64,000 bases of DNA from contig NZ_BJYY01000019.1 in the NCBI RefSeq assembly GCF_007991755.1, positions 99,186-163,185 on the forward strand, in the 5' to 3' direction. This DNA is from Cellulomonas aerilata. GTDB lineage: Bacteria; Actinomycetota; Actinomycetes; Actinomycetales; Cellulomonadaceae. A model generated the notes under the pieces. It was not told the origin of the DNA and searched no databases. It saw only the letters and a program-made list of their open reading frames with translations. Below are positions 1 through 9,604 of the stretch, piece after piece (the stretch's first letter is position 1; each line of letters starts with the position of its first letter). A program made the position numbers and the translations under genes.

Positions 1-516
1 CACTACGAGAAGATCGAGGGCGCGCTGCTGTCGCTGGACGGCAAGGCGAACCGGCTGGCCACGATGATCCGCGGCAACCTGGGCCTGGCGATGCAGGGGC
101 TGGCCGTCGTGCCGCTGTTCGCCGGCTTCGACCTGCACCGCCGGGTCGGCCGGATCTTCTCCTACGACGTCACCGGCGGCCGCTACGAGGAGCACGACCA
201 CCACAGCGTCGGCTCCGGCTCGGTGTTCGCCCGTGGGTCCCTCAAGAAGCTGTGGCACCCGGGACTGGGCCCGCAGGACGGCGTCCGGGTCGCGGTCGAG
301 GCGCTCTACGACGCCGCCGACGACGACTCCGCCACCGGAGGCCCGGACACCGTCCGGCGCATCTGGCCGGTGGTCGCCACGGTGACCGAGGCCGGCTACC
401 TGCGGGTCCCGGAGGCCGAGCTCGCGGACGTCGTGGACGCCGTCCTGGCCGCTCGCCGTGCCCAGCACGCCGGCAGCGACACCGGCCGCCGCGTGGACGG
501 GGGTGACCTGCGATGA
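1..516 (+). CDS. prcB: 20S proteasome beta subunit (5' end outside window)
   Basis: Catalytic beta-type subunit of the actinobacterial 20S proteasome, which degrades Pup-tagged proteins in the cytoplasm. The reading frame is open from base 1, so the N-terminal propeptide and the catalytic Thr1 lie outside the window; 171 residues are visible. The segment [18 protein letters not shown] and the following [15 protein letters not shown] are characteristic of PrcB. The stop overlaps the start of prcA (ATGA), so the two subunits are translationally coupled as in other actinobacteria. Nothing in the visible part looks damaged. The family call is secure from the sequence and from the prcB-prcA-pafA order. 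Confidence 0.96.
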   Translation, partial: HYEKIEGALLSLDGKANRLATMIRGNLGLAMQGLAVVPLFAGFDLHRRVGRIFSYDVTGGRYEEHDHHSVGSGSVFARGSLKKLWHPGLGPQDGVRVAVEALYDAADDDSATGGPDTVRRIWPVVATVTEAGYLRVPEAELADVVDAVLAARRAQHAGSDTGRRVDGGDLR

Positions 517-1208
517 GCATGCCCTTCTACGTCTCGCCCGAGCAGCTGATGAAGGACCGGGCCGACTACGCGCGCAAGGGCATCGCCCGGGGCCGCTCCG
601 TCGTCGTGGTCGCGTACGACGACGGCATCGCGTTCGCCACCGAGAACCCGTCCCGCGCGCTGCACAAGGTGTCGGAGATCTACGACCGCATCGCGTTCGC
701 CGCGGTGGGCAAGTACAACGAGTTCGAGAACCTGCGGGTCGCCGGCGTGCGGTACGCCGACCTGCGCGGCTACTCCTACGACCGCGGCGACGTCAACGCC
801 CGCGGCCTGGCCAACGCCTACGCCCAGACCCTCGGCACCGTGTTCACCACGGAGTCCAAGCCGCTCGAGGTGGAGATCGTCGTCGCCGAGGTCGGGGCCG
901 AGCCCGGCACGGACCAGATCTACCGGCTCTCCTACGACGGCTCGGTCACCGACGAGCACGGCTACGTCGTGATGGGCGGCCAGGCCGAGCAGCTCGGCGC
1001 GCGGCTCGCCGAGGAGTGGCGTGCCGGCATGACGCTGGAGGAGGCCCTGGGTCTGGCGGTCCGCACGCTCGGGGCGCAGGCTGAGGGGGAGACGCGGGCC
1101 ATCCCGGCCGGTCAGCTCGAGGTGGCGGTCCTGGACCGCACGCGGTCGCGTCGAGCGTTCCGGCGCCTGACCGGCCCGCTCCTCGAGGACCTCCTGGACG
1201 GGGCGTAG
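513..1208 (+). CDS. prcA: 20S proteasome alpha subunit
   Basis: Structural alpha-ring subunit that gates entry to the proteasome chamber. It has 231 residues, close to the usual length. The N-terminus ([20 protein letters not shown]), the AENPSR-like segment [18 protein letters not shown], and [13 protein letters not shown] match PrcA. The ATG overlaps the prcB stop by four bases, implying coupled translation and balanced subunit amounts. The C-terminus is somewhat extended beyond the core fold, ending in an acidic helix-like stretch. The gene is followed after 9 bases by pafA, so one operon is likely. Confidence 0.96.
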   Translation: MSMPFYVSPEQLMKDRADYARKGIARGRSVVVVAYDDGIAFATENPSRALHKVSEIYDRIAFAAVGKYNEFENLRVAGVRYADLRGYSYDRGDVNARGLANAYAQTLGTVFTTESKPLEVEIVVAEVGAEPGTDQIYRLSYDGSVTDEHGYVVMGGQAEQLGARLAEEWRAGMTLEEALGLAVRTLGAQAEGETRAIPAGQLEVAVLDRTRSRRAFRRLTGPLLEDLLDGA

Positions 1209-1217
1209 GGAGCAGGC

Positions 1218-2576
1218 ATGGACCGGCGGATCTTCGGGCTCGAGACCGAGTACGGCGTCACGTGCGCCGCCGACGACGGGCGCGGGCTGTCCGCCGACGA
1301 GGTGGCGCGCTACCTGTTCCGCAAGGTCGTGGCCTGGGGCAGGTCGTCGAACGTCTTCCTGCGCAACGGCTCACGGCTGTACCTCGACGTCGGCTCGCAC
1401 CCGGAGTACGCGACCGCCGAGTGCGACGACGTGCGCCAGCTGGTGGCGCACGACCGCGGCGGCGAGCGGATCCTGGAGGGCCTGGTCGCCGACGCCCAGC
1501 AGCGCCTGGGGCACGAGGGCCTGGCCGGGCGCATCCACCTGTTCAAGAACAACACCGACTCGGCCGGCAACTCCTACGGGTGCCACGAGAACTACCTCGT
1601 GCGCCGCCAGGGCGACTTCGGACGGCTGTCGGACGTCCTGGTGCCCTTCCTGCTGACCCGGCAGGTCCTCACCGGCGCCGGCAAGGTGCTCACCACCCCG
1701 CGCGGCACGCGCTACTGCCTGTCGCAGCGGGCCGACCACATCTGGGAGGCCGTCTCCAGCGCGACCACGCGCTCGCGGCCGATCATCAACACCCGCGACG
1801 AGCCGCACGCGGACGCCGAGCACTACCGGCGCCTGCACGTCATCGTCGGCGACTCCTCCATGTCCGAGACGACCACCATGCTCAAGGTCGGCGCGACCGA
1901 CCTCATCCTGCGGATGGTCGAGGCCGGGGTGCAGCTGCGCGACCTCGCGCTGGAGAACCCGATCCGGGCGATCCGCGAGATCAGCCACGACATGACCGGG
2001 ATGCACCCGGTCCAGCTGGCCACCGGGCGCACCGCGACCGCGGTCGACCTGCAGGAGGAGTACCTGGCGCGGGTCAAGGACTACGTCGCCGGCATCGACC
2101 CCACGCCGGAGGTCAAGCAGGTCGTCGACCTGTGGGAGCGCGGGCTGGTGGCGCTGCGCACCGGTGACCTGAGCCTGGTCGACCGGGAGCTGGACTGGGT
2201 CATCAAGTGGAAGATCCTGCAGCGGTACATGGCCAAGCACGACCTGCCGCTGTCCGACCCGCGGATCGCCCGCCTCGACCTGGCGTACCACGACATCTCC
2301 CGCACCGAGGGGCTGTACAACATGCTCGCCGCGCGCGGGATGGTCGAGCGCGTCACGACCGACCTGGAGGTCTTCGAGGCGACGGCGGTCCCGCCGCAGA
2401 CCACGCGGGCCAAGCTCCGCGGGGACTTCGTGCGCAAGGCGCAGGAGGCGCGCCGCGACTACACGGTGGACTGGGTGCACCTCAAGCTCAACGACCAGGC
2501 CCAGCGCACCGTGCTGTGCAAGGACCCGTTCCGCAGCGTCGACGAGCGGGTGGAGCGGCTCATCGAGTCCATGTGA
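1218..2576 (+). CDS. pafA: Pup--protein ligase
   Basis: Carboxylate-amine ligase that attaches the prokaryotic ubiquitin-like protein Pup to substrate lysines using ATP, marking them for the proteasome. The 452-residue length fits the family. Family landmarks are the N-terminal FGLETEYGV with Glu9 (Mg-ATP site) and [14 protein letters not shown], whose Asp57 is the catalytic residue by family knowledge. [19 protein letters not shown] and SQRADHIW are also typical. The start follows a GGAGCAGGC stretch 9 bases after prcA. Pup and the depupylase Dop would normally lie upstream, outside the window. The distinction from Dop rests on the absence of the Dop-specific loop and on gene order. Confidence 0.95.
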   Translation: MDRRIFGLETEYGVTCAADDGRGLSADEVARYLFRKVVAWGRSSNVFLRNGSRLYLDVGSHPEYATAECDDVRQLVAHDRGGERILEGLVADAQQRLGHEGLAGRIHLFKNNTDSAGNSYGCHENYLVRRQGDFGRLSDVLVPFLLTRQVLTGAGKVLTTPRGTRYCLSQRADHIWEAVSSATTRSRPIINTRDEPHADAEHYRRLHVIVGDSSMSETTTMLKVGATDLILRMVEAGVQLRDLALENPIRAIREISHDMTGMHPVQLATGRTATAVDLQEEYLARVKDYVAGIDPTPEVKQVVDLWERGLVALRTGDLSLVDRELDWVIKWKILQRYMAKHDLPLSDPRIARLDLAYHDISRTEGLYNMLAARGMVERVTTDLEVFEATAVPPQTTRAKLRGDFVRKAQEARRDYTVDWVHLKLNDQAQRTVLCKDPFRSVDERVERLIESM

Positions 2577-2668
2577 CCCGGGGCCACCGCAGGGGAGGTC
2601 CATGCGCCACCCGCAGGTGACCTGCGCCGGCGTCCAAGGCGGAGGACCGGGCACCGACCGCCGCTGCG

Positions 2669-2701
2669 TAGAGTGTGCGGCCGGCACCCGGTGCGGGTGC
2701 C
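2669..2701 (+). promoter_or_regulatory. Candidate -10 and 5' leader hairpin before FKBP lipoprotein
   Basis: TAGAGT at 2669-2674 resembles an actinobacterial -10 element. It is followed by a perfect 8-bp hairpin with a GTG loop (2683-2690 paired with 2694-2701) in the predicted leader. No clear -35 is seen. The leader would be about 50 bases. Confidence 0.3.
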
Positions 2702-2732
2702 CCGCGGTCCACCCCTGACGAAAGGCTCCGAC

Positions 2733-3617
2733 GTGCGACGTGTGCTGGTCGCGGTGCTCGGGGCCGTGCTGCTCGCGGCGCCCCTGGGCGCGTGCTCCGA
2801 GCCGTCCGAGCCGCTCCCCGACGTCGAGGTCACCGGCGGCACCGGTGAGGAGCCGACGCTGGAGTACACCGCGCCGCTGGACGTCACCGAGCCGTCGTCG
2901 GAGGTTATGTGGACCGGCGACGGACCCGAGCTGCAGGAGGGCGGGCCGGTCCTGCTGGACTACCGCCTGGAGCGCGCCGACGACGCGACCCTCGTCGAGC
3001 AGACGTACTCCACCGTCCCCAAGCCGTTCGCGATGACCCCGGAGGCGCTCAGCGCCGACCTCTACGGGGCGCTGGAGGGCCGGACGGTCGGCACCCGCCT
3101 GCTGCTCCTGCTGCCGGCCACCTCCGACACGTCGAGCTCGGCCTCGGTCATGGTCGTCGACGTCCTGCCCACGCGGGCGTGGGGGGAGCCGGTCCCGCCG
3201 CGCCCGGGCCTGCCGCTGGTCACGCTGCAGGACGACGGCGAGCCGGTCGTCGCCGCCCCGGTGGGCGACCCGCCCGCCTCCCTGCTGGTCCAGCCGCTGC
3301 TCAAGGGCGACGGCGAGCAGGTCGTGGAGGGCTCGACGGTGACCGTGCAGTACGCCGGCGTGCGGTGGTCGGACGGGTCCGCGTACGACTCCAGCTGGAC
3401 GCAGGGCGGCCCGCGGTCCTTCGACCTCGGCGCCGGGGTGATGCCCGGGCTGGCCGAGGGGCTGCTGGAGCAGACCGTGGGCAGCCAGGTGATGCTCGTG
3501 ATCCCGCCGGGGAGCGGGGGCGCGGTCGGCGGCGAGGAGGACACGCTCGTCCTGGTCGTGGACATCCTGGCGGCCGGTGCACCGGCGTCGGACGACGCCT
3601 CGACTCGAGGGAGCTGA
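2733..3617 (+). CDS. FKBP-type peptidyl-prolyl isomerase lipoprotein
   Basis: Predicted lipid-anchored, extracytoplasmic prolyl isomerase or chaperone of 294 residues. The GTG start at 2733 is chosen because it follows a GAAAGG ribosome-binding site and gives a short, clean lipoprotein signal peptide ending in the lipobox LGAC; starts further upstream would add an arginine- and proline-rich tail. The C-terminal FKBP domain (about residues 185-280) shows GSTVTVQYAGVRWSDGSAYDSSW and GLLEQTVGSQVMLVIPP. The middle (about 60-170) looks like a second, more divergent FKBP-like repeat. The hisF start lies 4 bases after the stop. Confidence 0.85.
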   Translation: MRRVLVAVLGAVLLAAPLGACSEPSEPLPDVEVTGGTGEEPTLEYTAPLDVTEPSSEVMWTGDGPELQEGGPVLLDYRLERADDATLVEQTYSTVPKPFAMTPEALSADLYGALEGRTVGTRLLLLLPATSDTSSSASVMVVDVLPTRAWGEPVPPRPGLPLVTLQDDGEPVVAAPVGDPPASLLVQPLLKGDGEQVVEGSTVTVQYAGVRWSDGSAYDSSWTQGGPRSFDLGAGVMPGLAEGLLEQTVGSQVMLVIPPGSGGAVGGEEDTLVLVVDILAAGAPASDDASTRGS

Positions 3618-3620
3618 CAC

Positions 3621-4391
3621 GTGGCGGTCGCACTGCGGGTGATCCCGTGCCTGGACGTGGACGCGGGCCGGGTGGTCAAGGGCGTGAACTTCGAGAACCT
3701 GCGCGACGCCGGCGACCCGGTCGAGCTGGCCCGTCGCTACGACCTCGAGGGCGCCGACGAGGTGACGTTCCTGGACGTGTCGGCCTCGTCGGCGAACCGG
3801 GAGACCACCTTCGACGTCGTGCGGCGCACGGCGGAGGAGATCTTCGTGCCGCTGACGGTCGGCGGCGGCGTGCGCAGCACGGACGACGTCGACCGGCTGC
3901 TGCGCGCCGGTGCGGACAAGGTCGGGGTCAACACCGCCGCGATCGCCCGCCCGGTGCTCATCGCGGAGATCGCCTCCCGGTTCGGCAGCCAGGTGCTCGT
4001 CCTCTCGGTCGACGCGCGCCGGGTGACCGGCGAGACCCGGACGGACTCGGGTTTCGAGGTGACCACGCACGGCGGTCGCCGGGGGACCGGGATCGACGCC
4101 GTCCAGTGGGCGGTGCAGGCCGCGGCGCTGGGCGCGGGGGAGATCCTGCTGAACTCGATGGACGCGGACGGCACGAAGGACGGCTTCGACCTGGAGATGC
4201 TGCGGGCCGTGCGCAACGAGGTGCGGATCCCGCTGATCGCCAGCGGCGGCGCCGGCACGCCGGCGCACTTCGTCGACGCCGCGATGGCCGGTGCGGACGC
4301 CGTGCTGGCCGCGAGCGTCTTCCACTTCGGGGCCATGACGGTCGGCCAGGTCAAGGACACCCTGCGCGAGGCCGGGGTCGTCGTCCGCTAG
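3621..4391 (+). CDS. hisF: Imidazole glycerol phosphate synthase, cyclase subunit
   Basis: Cyclase half of IGP synthase. It uses ammonia from HisH to turn PRFAR into imidazole glycerol phosphate and AICAR in histidine synthesis. The 256-residue TIM barrel has both catalytic aspartates: Asp12 in VIPCLDVD and Asp131 in VLSVDARR. Phosphate-binding loops VGGGVRS and ASGGAGT are present. The GTG start lies 4 bases after the FKBP stop, so the two are probably co-transcribed. hisI lies about 4.8 kb downstream beyond an ABC exporter, so this his gene set is dispersed here. Confidence 0.96.
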   Translation: MAVALRVIPCLDVDAGRVVKGVNFENLRDAGDPVELARRYDLEGADEVTFLDVSASSANRETTFDVVRRTAEEIFVPLTVGGGVRSTDDVDRLLRAGADKVGVNTAAIARPVLIAEIASRFGSQVLVLSVDARRVTGETRTDSGFEVTTHGGRRGTGIDAVQWAVQAAALGAGEILLNSMDADGTKDGFDLEMLRAVRNEVRIPLIASGGAGTPAHFVDAAMAGADAVLAASVFHFGAMTVGQVKDTLREAGVVVR

Positions 4392-4437
4392 GCGTCGTGC
4401 GCCGGGTCAGGGCCGGCCATCGCCACGGTCGGGCCAC

Positions 4438-4467
4438 GGTCGGGCCCCGGTCACGCCGGGGCCGACC
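4438..4467. terminator. Hairpin terminator between hisF and the facing gene
   Basis: GGTCGGGCCCCGG pairs with CCGGGGCCGACC around a 5-base loop, a 12-bp GC stem with one bulged G. It sits between convergent genes and could end transcription from both sides. There is no clear U-tract. Confidence 0.55.
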
Positions 4468-4480
4468 CGGGCACGTGAGG

Positions 4481-5128
4481 TCAGATCCCGGAGTGCGACC
4501 GGACCAGCACGTCGACGTCGGCCGGGTCCCCGAGCACGTCCACGTGCGCAGCGCTCGCGCGACCGAACGCGTGCAGGGCGAGCTCGCCCACCTCGCCGCG
4601 CACGATCACCGTCCCGGCGTCGCCGCGGGGGCGGCGCACGGCCTTGCGCGGGCCTCCGGGGACCACGAGCACGACCCCCACGCCCGCCCTGCGGTACAGC
4701 AGCGGCGCCGAACGCGACAGCCGCGCCCACAGCGCCTCGGCGTGCGCCGGCTCGAGCGCGCGGGGCGTGCCCTGCCCGGCGCCGCGACGCACGTCCTCGG
4801 TGTGGATGAAGAACTCGAGCAGGTTGGCGCCGTCGCCCATGCGGGCGGCCGGGCTCAGGCGCGCCGGGCCGCGGTCGACGCGGGCGACGAGCGCGGCGTA
4901 GCCCGCCCAGTCGCCCGACCGGTCCCCGAGCTCGGCGATCCGCCGCTCCGCGTGCGGGTTGAGCAAGGGCAGCGCGGCGCCGGCCGCGACGAGCGGTGCG
5001 GACTCCCGGAGCACGACGTGCGCCGCCAGGTGCCGGCTGCGCCACCCGGTGCACAGGGTCGGCGCGTCGGGACCGGCCTCCCGCAGCGCATGGGCGAGGG
5101 CGGCTCGCTCGACGGGGTGCCAGGGCAT
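4481..5128 (-). CDS. TIGR03085-type DinB-like metal-binding protein
   Basis: This 215-residue cytoplasmic protein resembles the TIGR03085 group of the DinB / maleylpyruvate isomerase N-terminal superfamily. The first helix pair carries TGWRSRHLAAHVVLRE, in which the His of HLAAH is a likely metal ligand. A second ligand motif, FIHTEDVRR, lies near residue 110. By family knowledge these are four-helix metal-binding proteins, some acting as thiol-dependent transferases (mycothiol in actinobacteria); the specific reaction here is unknown. The gene is convergent with hisF and divergent from the ABC exporter. A CAGCAT element 7 bases upstream of the ATG may be a -10 for a leaderless transcript. 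Confidence 0.72.
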   Translation of the reverse strand: MPWHPVERAALAHALREAGPDAPTLCTGWRSRHLAAHVVLRESAPLVAAGAALPLLNPHAERRIAELGDRSGDWAGYAALVARVDRGPARLSPAARMGDGANLLEFFIHTEDVRRGAGQGTPRALEPAHAEALWARLSRSAPLLYRRAGVGVVLVVPGGPRKAVRRPRGDAGTVIVRGEVGELALHAFGRASAAHVDVLGDPADVDVLVRSHSGI

Positions 5129-5205
5129 GGGCGTGATGCTGCCATGCGGTCGGCCTCGCGCGCGTGCGAAGATCGACGCATCCCCTGACCCTGCGAAGGA
5201 GTGAT

Positions 5206-7233
5206 GTGCCCGCGCGTCCGAGATCCGGCCCCGCTGCAGTCCGGCAGCACGCCCTGACCGGGTCCGTGCTGCGCCGGTCGGTGCAGGTCATGACGCGGGG
5301 TATCGCCGCGGAGCCGCGGGTCTACACGGTCGCGATCGTCGTGTCGGCCCTGTTCGGCGCGTGCACGGTGGCGGTCAGCCAGGTGCTTGGGGAGGTGACC
5401 GACCGCGTCGTCGTCCCGGCGATCGCCGGCGACGCCGCCGCCCGCGCCGACGTGTGGCTGGCCGGTCTGGCGATGGTCGCCGTCGCGGTGACCCTCGGCG
5501 TGACCGTGGCGCTGCGGCGGATCTTCGCGGGGGTCGGCTACGCCAACCTGCAGGCCCGCCACCGCACCGGCGTCACCCGCCAGTACCTGCGCCTGCCGAT
5601 GTCGTGGCACCGCCGCCACCCCACCGGCCAGCTGCTGTCCAACGCCAGCTCGGACGTGGAGGCCGCGACGGGCGTGTTCAACCCGCTGCCGTTCGCGCTC
5701 GGGGTGGTCGTGATGATCGCCGTCGCCGCGGTGGCCCTCGTGCGCACCGACGTGTGGCTCGCCCTGGCGGCGCTGACCGTCCTGCCGCTGGCCGTGCTCG
5801 CCAACCTGCTCTTCCAGCGGAAGATGTCGCCGCAGGTCATGCGCGCCCAGAGCCTGCGAGCCGCCGTCGCGGACATCGCGCACGAGAGCTTCGAGGCCGC
5901 CACCCTGGTCAAGTCGCTGGGCACCGAGGCCCGCGAGGAGCGCCGGTTCGCCGGACGCACCCGCGAGCTGCGCGAGGCCAACGTCCGGGTGGGCATCGTC
6001 CGTGCGATCTTCGACCCGGTCATCGACCTGCTGCCCGGCATCGGCACGCTGCTGGTGCTCGGTGTGGGGACCGTGCGGATCGGGTCCGGCGCCGTCGACA
6101 CCGGTGACGTCGTCTCCGCCGCGTACCTGCTGACCCTGCTGGCGGTGCCGGTCCGGGCGTTCGGCTGGGTGCTGGGCGAGCTCCCGCGGTCGCTGGTCGG
6201 GTACGACCGGATCGCGCGGGTGCTCGACTCCGAGGGTGCGCTCGTGCCCGGGAGCGTCCCGCTGCCGGCGGCCGGCGCCGGGGCGCACGTGCAGATGCGG
6301 GGCGTCGCGGTCGACGTCCCCGCCCCCGACGGGACCGCGCGGCTGCTCGACGACGTGGACCTCGACATCCGCCCCGGCCGCACCGTCGCGGTCGTCGGGG
6401 TCACCGGCGCCGGCAAGACCACGCTGGTCAGCCTGCTCAGCCGCCTGTCGGACCCCACCGACGGCCGGGTGCTCGTCGACGGCCTGGACCTGCGCACGAT
6501 CCGCGCCGAGGACCTGACGTCGCAGGTGGCGCTCGTGGGGCAGTCCACGTTCGTCTTCGAGGACACCGTCCGGTCCAACGTCACGCTCGCCGACGCCGGC
6601 GACCCCGCCGCGCCGGACGACGCCGCCGTCTGGGACGCGCTGCGCCTGGCGCGCGTCGACGACGTCGTCGCGGCGCTGCCGGGCGGCCTGGACGCGCCGC
6701 TCGGCGAGCGCGGCGCCAACCTGTCCGGCGGGCAGCGTCAGCGGCTGGCCATCGCCCGCGCGCTGGTGCGCCGCCCGCGCGTGCTGGTGCTCGACGACGC
6801 GACGTCGGCCGTCGACCCGCGCATCGAGCAGCAGATCCTCACCGGCCTGCGCGGGGAGCGGACCGGACGGTCCGAGCGCCGGGGCGGCGGGTACGTCGAG
6901 GGCGCGCGCGACCCCGGGGCGGACGGCCGCTACACCGGCCCCACCGTGGTGATGGTCGCCTACCGGATGTCGTCGGTGACCATGGCCGACGAGGTCGTGC
7001 ACCTGGACGCCGGGCGCGTGGTCGACCGCGGCACCCACGCCGAGCTGCTCGCCCGCGACCCCGGGTACCGGCGGCTGGCCACCGCGTACGAGCGCGAGTC
7101 GGCCCGGCGCACGGAGGAGGCGCTCGACGACGACGCCGTCGCGGCCGTGGACGAGGACGGCGACCACGAGGGAGTCGCAGACGGCGTCGGCGTCGGGGTC
7201 GGCGCCCGTGAGGACGAGGGGTCGGACCGATGA
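5206..7233 (+). CDS. ABC exporter half-transporter, degenerate-site subunit
   Basis: Membrane half-transporter of the type IV ABC exporter fold, 675 residues: an N-terminal six-helix domain (about 25-330) and a C-terminal ATPase domain. GTG 5206 is chosen because it follows AAGGAG and avoids an arginine-rich extension. The Walker [10 protein letters not shown] and signature LSGGQRQ are canonical. However, Walker B reads VLVLDDATS, with Asp531 in place of the catalytic Glu, and the switch histidine is Tyr586 (VMVAYRMSS). An insertion of about 30 residues rich in Gly and Arg lies between Walker B and the switch. The stop overlaps the start of a second half-transporter, so the pair most likely forms a heterodimer. 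Substrate unknown (drug, lipid or peptide). Confidence 0.88.
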   Translation: MPARPRSGPAAVRQHALTGSVLRRSVQVMTRGIAAEPRVYTVAIVVSALFGACTVAVSQVLGEVTDRVVVPAIAGDAAARADVWLAGLAMVAVAVTLGVTVALRRIFAGVGYANLQARHRTGVTRQYLRLPMSWHRRHPTGQLLSNASSDVEAATGVFNPLPFALGVVVMIAVAAVALVRTDVWLALAALTVLPLAVLANLLFQRKMSPQVMRAQSLRAAVADIAHESFEAATLVKSLGTEAREERRFAGRTRELREANVRVGIVRAIFDPVIDLLPGIGTLLVLGVGTVRIGSGAVDTGDVVSAAYLLTLLAVPVRAFGWVLGELPRSLVGYDRIARVLDSEGALVPGSVPLPAAGAGAHVQMRGVAVDVPAPDGTARLLDDVDLDIRPGRTVAVVGVTGAGKTTLVSLLSRLSDPTDGRVLVDGLDLRTIRAEDLTSQVALVGQSTFVFEDTVRSNVTLADAGDPAAPDDAAVWDALRLARVDDVVAALPGGLDAPLGERGANLSGGQRQRLAIARALVRRPRVLVLDDATSAVDPRIEQQILTGLRGERTGRSERRGGGYVEGARDPGADGRYTGPTVVMVAYRMSSVTMADEVVHLDAGRVVDRGTHAELLARDPGYRRLATAYERESARRTEEALDDDAVAAVDEDGDHEGVADGVGVGVGAREDEGSDR

Positions 7234-9110
7234 GCGCCACCACCGCCCGCAGCGCCCGGCCCGGCGCGGCCGGTGCGCCCGGCGCCGCGGACGACGCCGA
7301 CGGTCCCGACGCCTCGCGCATCGCCACCGCCAGCGGGCTCGGCGTGCTGGCGACCCTGCGGCGCGGGGTGCAGGTGTCCCCGGAGATCGTCCAGGGCCTG
7401 TGGCTCACCGTCCTGCTCGCGGTGCTGGCCGCGGTCGGCCGCGTCGTCGTGCCGATCGCCGTGCAGCAGACCATCGACACCGGCGTGCTCGCCGGCGGCG
7501 GCCCGGACGTCCGGCGCGTCGTCACGCTCGTCGTCGCGGCGGGGTTCTGCCTGCTCGCGGCGGGCGTGTGCTCCGCGGTGGTCAACATCCGGCTGTTCCG
7601 GTCCACCGAGGCCGGTCTGGCGACGCTGCGGGTGCGCGCGTTCCGGCACGTGCACGACCTGTCCGTGCTGACCCAGGGCACCGAGCGGCGCGGCTCGCTC
7701 GTCTCCCGCGTCACCTCCGACGTCGACACGATCTCGCTGTTCGTGCAGTGGGGCGGCATCATGCTGCTCGTCTCGGTGCTGCAGATCGCCGTGGCGACCG
7801 CGCTGATGGCCGTCTACTCCTGGCAGCTCACGCTCCTGGTGTGGGCGTGCTTCCTGCCGCTGATGGTCGTGCTGCGTCCCGCGCAGCGGCGGGTCAACCA
7901 GGCCTACACGGTCGTGCGCGAGCGCATGGGCGCCATGCTCGGCGCGATCTCCGAGGCCGTCGTCGGGGCCGAGACGATCCGTGCCTACGGCGTCGCCGCC
8001 CGGGTCCAGCGCCGCATCGACGCCGCGATCCGCGCGACCCGGGACGCGCAGGTCCGGGCGCAGAAGCTGGTCTCGGTCGTGTTCTCCAGCGGCGTGCTGG
8101 TCTCCAACCTGGTGCTGTCCGCGGTCGTCGTCGTCGGTACCCTGCTCGGGGCGGCCGGCGACATCAGCGTGGGCCGCCTGCTCGCGTTCCTGTTCCTCGT
8201 GCAGCTGTTCACCGGACCGGTGCAGATGGCGACCGAGATCCTCAACGAGCTGCAGAACGCCGTCGCGGGCTGGCGGCGGGTGCTCGCCGTCCTGGAGACC
8301 CACGTCGAGGTCGCCGACCCCGGCCCGGACGCCGTCCGCAGCCCGCGCGGTCCGGCCACGGTCGAGCTGCGCAAGGTGGAGTTCGCCTACCCCGACGGCC
8401 CGCCGGTGCTGCGCGACGTCGACCTGGTCCTGCCCGCCGGGCGGTCCGTCGCGGTCGTCGGTGCGACGGGGTCGGGCAAGACGACGATGGCCAAGCTGCT
8501 GGTCCGGTTCATGGACCCCACCCGCGGCCAGGTGCTGCTGGACGGCGTCGACCTGCGCCGGATCGCCACCGACGACCTGCGCAGCCGCGTCGTCGTCGTC
8601 CCGCAGGAGGGGTTCCTGTTCGACGGCACGCTGCTGGAGAACATCGCCTACGGGCTGCGCGGCCCGGACGCCCAGGCCGCCCCCGACGTCGTCGAGGCGC
8701 GGGTCCAGGGGGCGGTCGACGCGCTGGGGCTGACCGACTGGCTCGCCGAGGTGCCGTTCGGGCTGGCCACCGACGTCGGCCAGCGCGGGGAGTCGCTGTC
8801 GGCGGGGGAGCGCCAGCTTGTCGCGCTCGCGCGCGCGTACCTGGCCGAGGCCGACCTGCTCGTCCTGGACGAGGCGACGTCCGCGGTGGACCCGGCCACC
8901 GAGGTCCGGATCGCCCGCGCGCTGGACTCGCTCACCGCCGGGCGCAGCACCGTGACGATCGCCCACCGGCTGTCCACCGCCGAGGCCGCGGACCTGGTTG
9001 TCGTGGTCGACGCCGGACGGGTCGTGGAGGTCGGCCCGCACACCGAGCTCGTCACGGCCGGCGGGCTGTACTCCGCCATGCACGCGTCCTGGGTGTCGCA
9101 GACCCGCTGA
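7230..9110 (+). CDS. ABC exporter half-transporter, catalytic-site subunit
   Basis: Partner of the preceding gene, 626 residues, with a transmembrane domain at about 40-340 and an ATPase domain after about 370. The ATG overlaps the previous stop (ATGA). Here Walker A (GATGSGKTT), Walker B (LLVLDEATS with Glu548) and the switch His579 (TIAHRLST) are intact, but the signature is altered to LSAGERQ at about 523-529. Together the two subunits therefore give one consensus site, combining this Walker motif set with the partner's LSGGQ, and one degenerate site. This is the pattern known from heterodimeric exporters such as TM287/288 and BmrCD. Substrate unknown. Confidence 0.9.
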   Translation: MSATTARSARPGAAGAPGAADDADGPDASRIATASGLGVLATLRRGVQVSPEIVQGLWLTVLLAVLAAVGRVVVPIAVQQTIDTGVLAGGGPDVRRVVTLVVAAGFCLLAAGVCSAVVNIRLFRSTEAGLATLRVRAFRHVHDLSVLTQGTERRGSLVSRVTSDVDTISLFVQWGGIMLLVSVLQIAVATALMAVYSWQLTLLVWACFLPLMVVLRPAQRRVNQAYTVVRERMGAMLGAISEAVVGAETIRAYGVAARVQRRIDAAIRATRDAQVRAQKLVSVVFSSGVLVSNLVLSAVVVVGTLLGAAGDISVGRLLAFLFLVQLFTGPVQMATEILNELQNAVAGWRRVLAVLETHVEVADPGPDAVRSPRGPATVELRKVEFAYPDGPPVLRDVDLVLPAGRSVAVVGATGSGKTTMAKLLVRFMDPTRGQVLLDGVDLRRIATDDLRSRVVVVPQEGFLFDGTLLENIAYGLRGPDAQAAPDVVEARVQGAVDALGLTDWLAEVPFGLATDVGQRGESLSAGERQLVALARAYLAEADLLVLDEATSAVDPATEVRIARALDSLTAGRSTVTIAHRLSTAEAADLVVVVDAGRVVEVGPHTELVTAGGLYSAMHASWVSQTR

Positions 9111-9150
9111 CGCGCGCCCGCAGGCGGTCGGCCGGTCCGGCGCCGCCCGG

Positions 9151-9171
9151 CACGGCGCGCCGTGGGAGAAT
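9151..9171 (+). promoter_or_regulatory. Palindrome and -10-like element before hisI
   Basis: CACGGCGCGCCGTG (9151-9164) is a perfect 14-bp palindrome directly before GAGAAT (9166-9171), a -10-like hexamer that ends 7 bases before the hisI GTG. This fits a leaderless promoter with a possible operator at its upstream edge. A chance GC palindrome cannot be excluded. Confidence 0.3.
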
Positions 9172-9178
9172 CGCGGGC

Positions 9179-9604
9179 GTGTCCGCCCTGCCACCCCCCG
9201 AGTCCCCCGAGCAGCCCCTCGACCCGACCCTGGCCGCGCGCCTGAAGCGCGACGGCGACGGTCTCGTCGCGGCGATCGTCCAGCAGCACGACACCGGCGA
9301 GGTGCTCATGCTCGGCTGGATGGACGACGAGGCGCTGCGCCGCACGCTGACGACCGGCCGGGTGACGTTCTGGAGCCGCTCGCGCGGGGAGTACTGGCGC
9401 AAGGGGGACACGTCCGGCCACGCCCAGTACGTCACGTCGGTCGCGATCGACTGCGACGGTGACGCGCTGCTCGTGCGCGCGGACCAGGTGGGCGCCGCGT
9501 GCCACACCGGCGCCCGGACGTGCTTCCACGCCGGCGGCGAGCTGCCGGCCGTCGTGGGGACGCGCCCGGAGCCGGCCCACGTCCCCCGGGTGGCCGCCCG
9601 ATGA
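9179..9604 (+). CDS. hisI: Phosphoribosyl-AMP cyclohydrolase
   Basis: Opens the adenine ring of phosphoribosyl-AMP, the third step of histidine synthesis. The protein has 141 residues with the typical landmarks [38 protein letters not shown], and the zinc-binding region with DCDGDALL and [13 protein letters not shown]. The GTG at 9179 is chosen because it gives normal family length and lies 7 bases after a -10-like GAGAAT, suggesting a leaderless mRNA. The stop overlaps the trpE ATG, coupling histidine and tryptophan synthesis genes, an arrangement common in actinobacteria. No fused HisE domain is present. Confidence 0.94.
   Translation: MSALPPPESPEQPLDPTLAARLKRDGDGLVAAIVQQHDTGEVLMLGWMDDEALRRTLTTGRVTFWSRSRGEYWRKGDTSGHAQYVTSVAIDCDGDALLVRADQVGAACHTGARTCFHAGGELPAVVGTRPEPAHVPRVAAR

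Noticed and set aside
1371..4325. Long open frame (984 codons) on the minus strand across pafA, the FKBP gene and hisF
   Set aside because: It is antisense to three clear genes, has Arg/His/Gly-rich low-complexity protein and no family motif; it reflects high GC at third codon positions.
9111..9600. Trp attenuator or leader peptide before trpE
   Set aside because: trpE overlaps hisI directly and no short frame with tandem Trp codons precedes it; the same holds for the gap before trpC.
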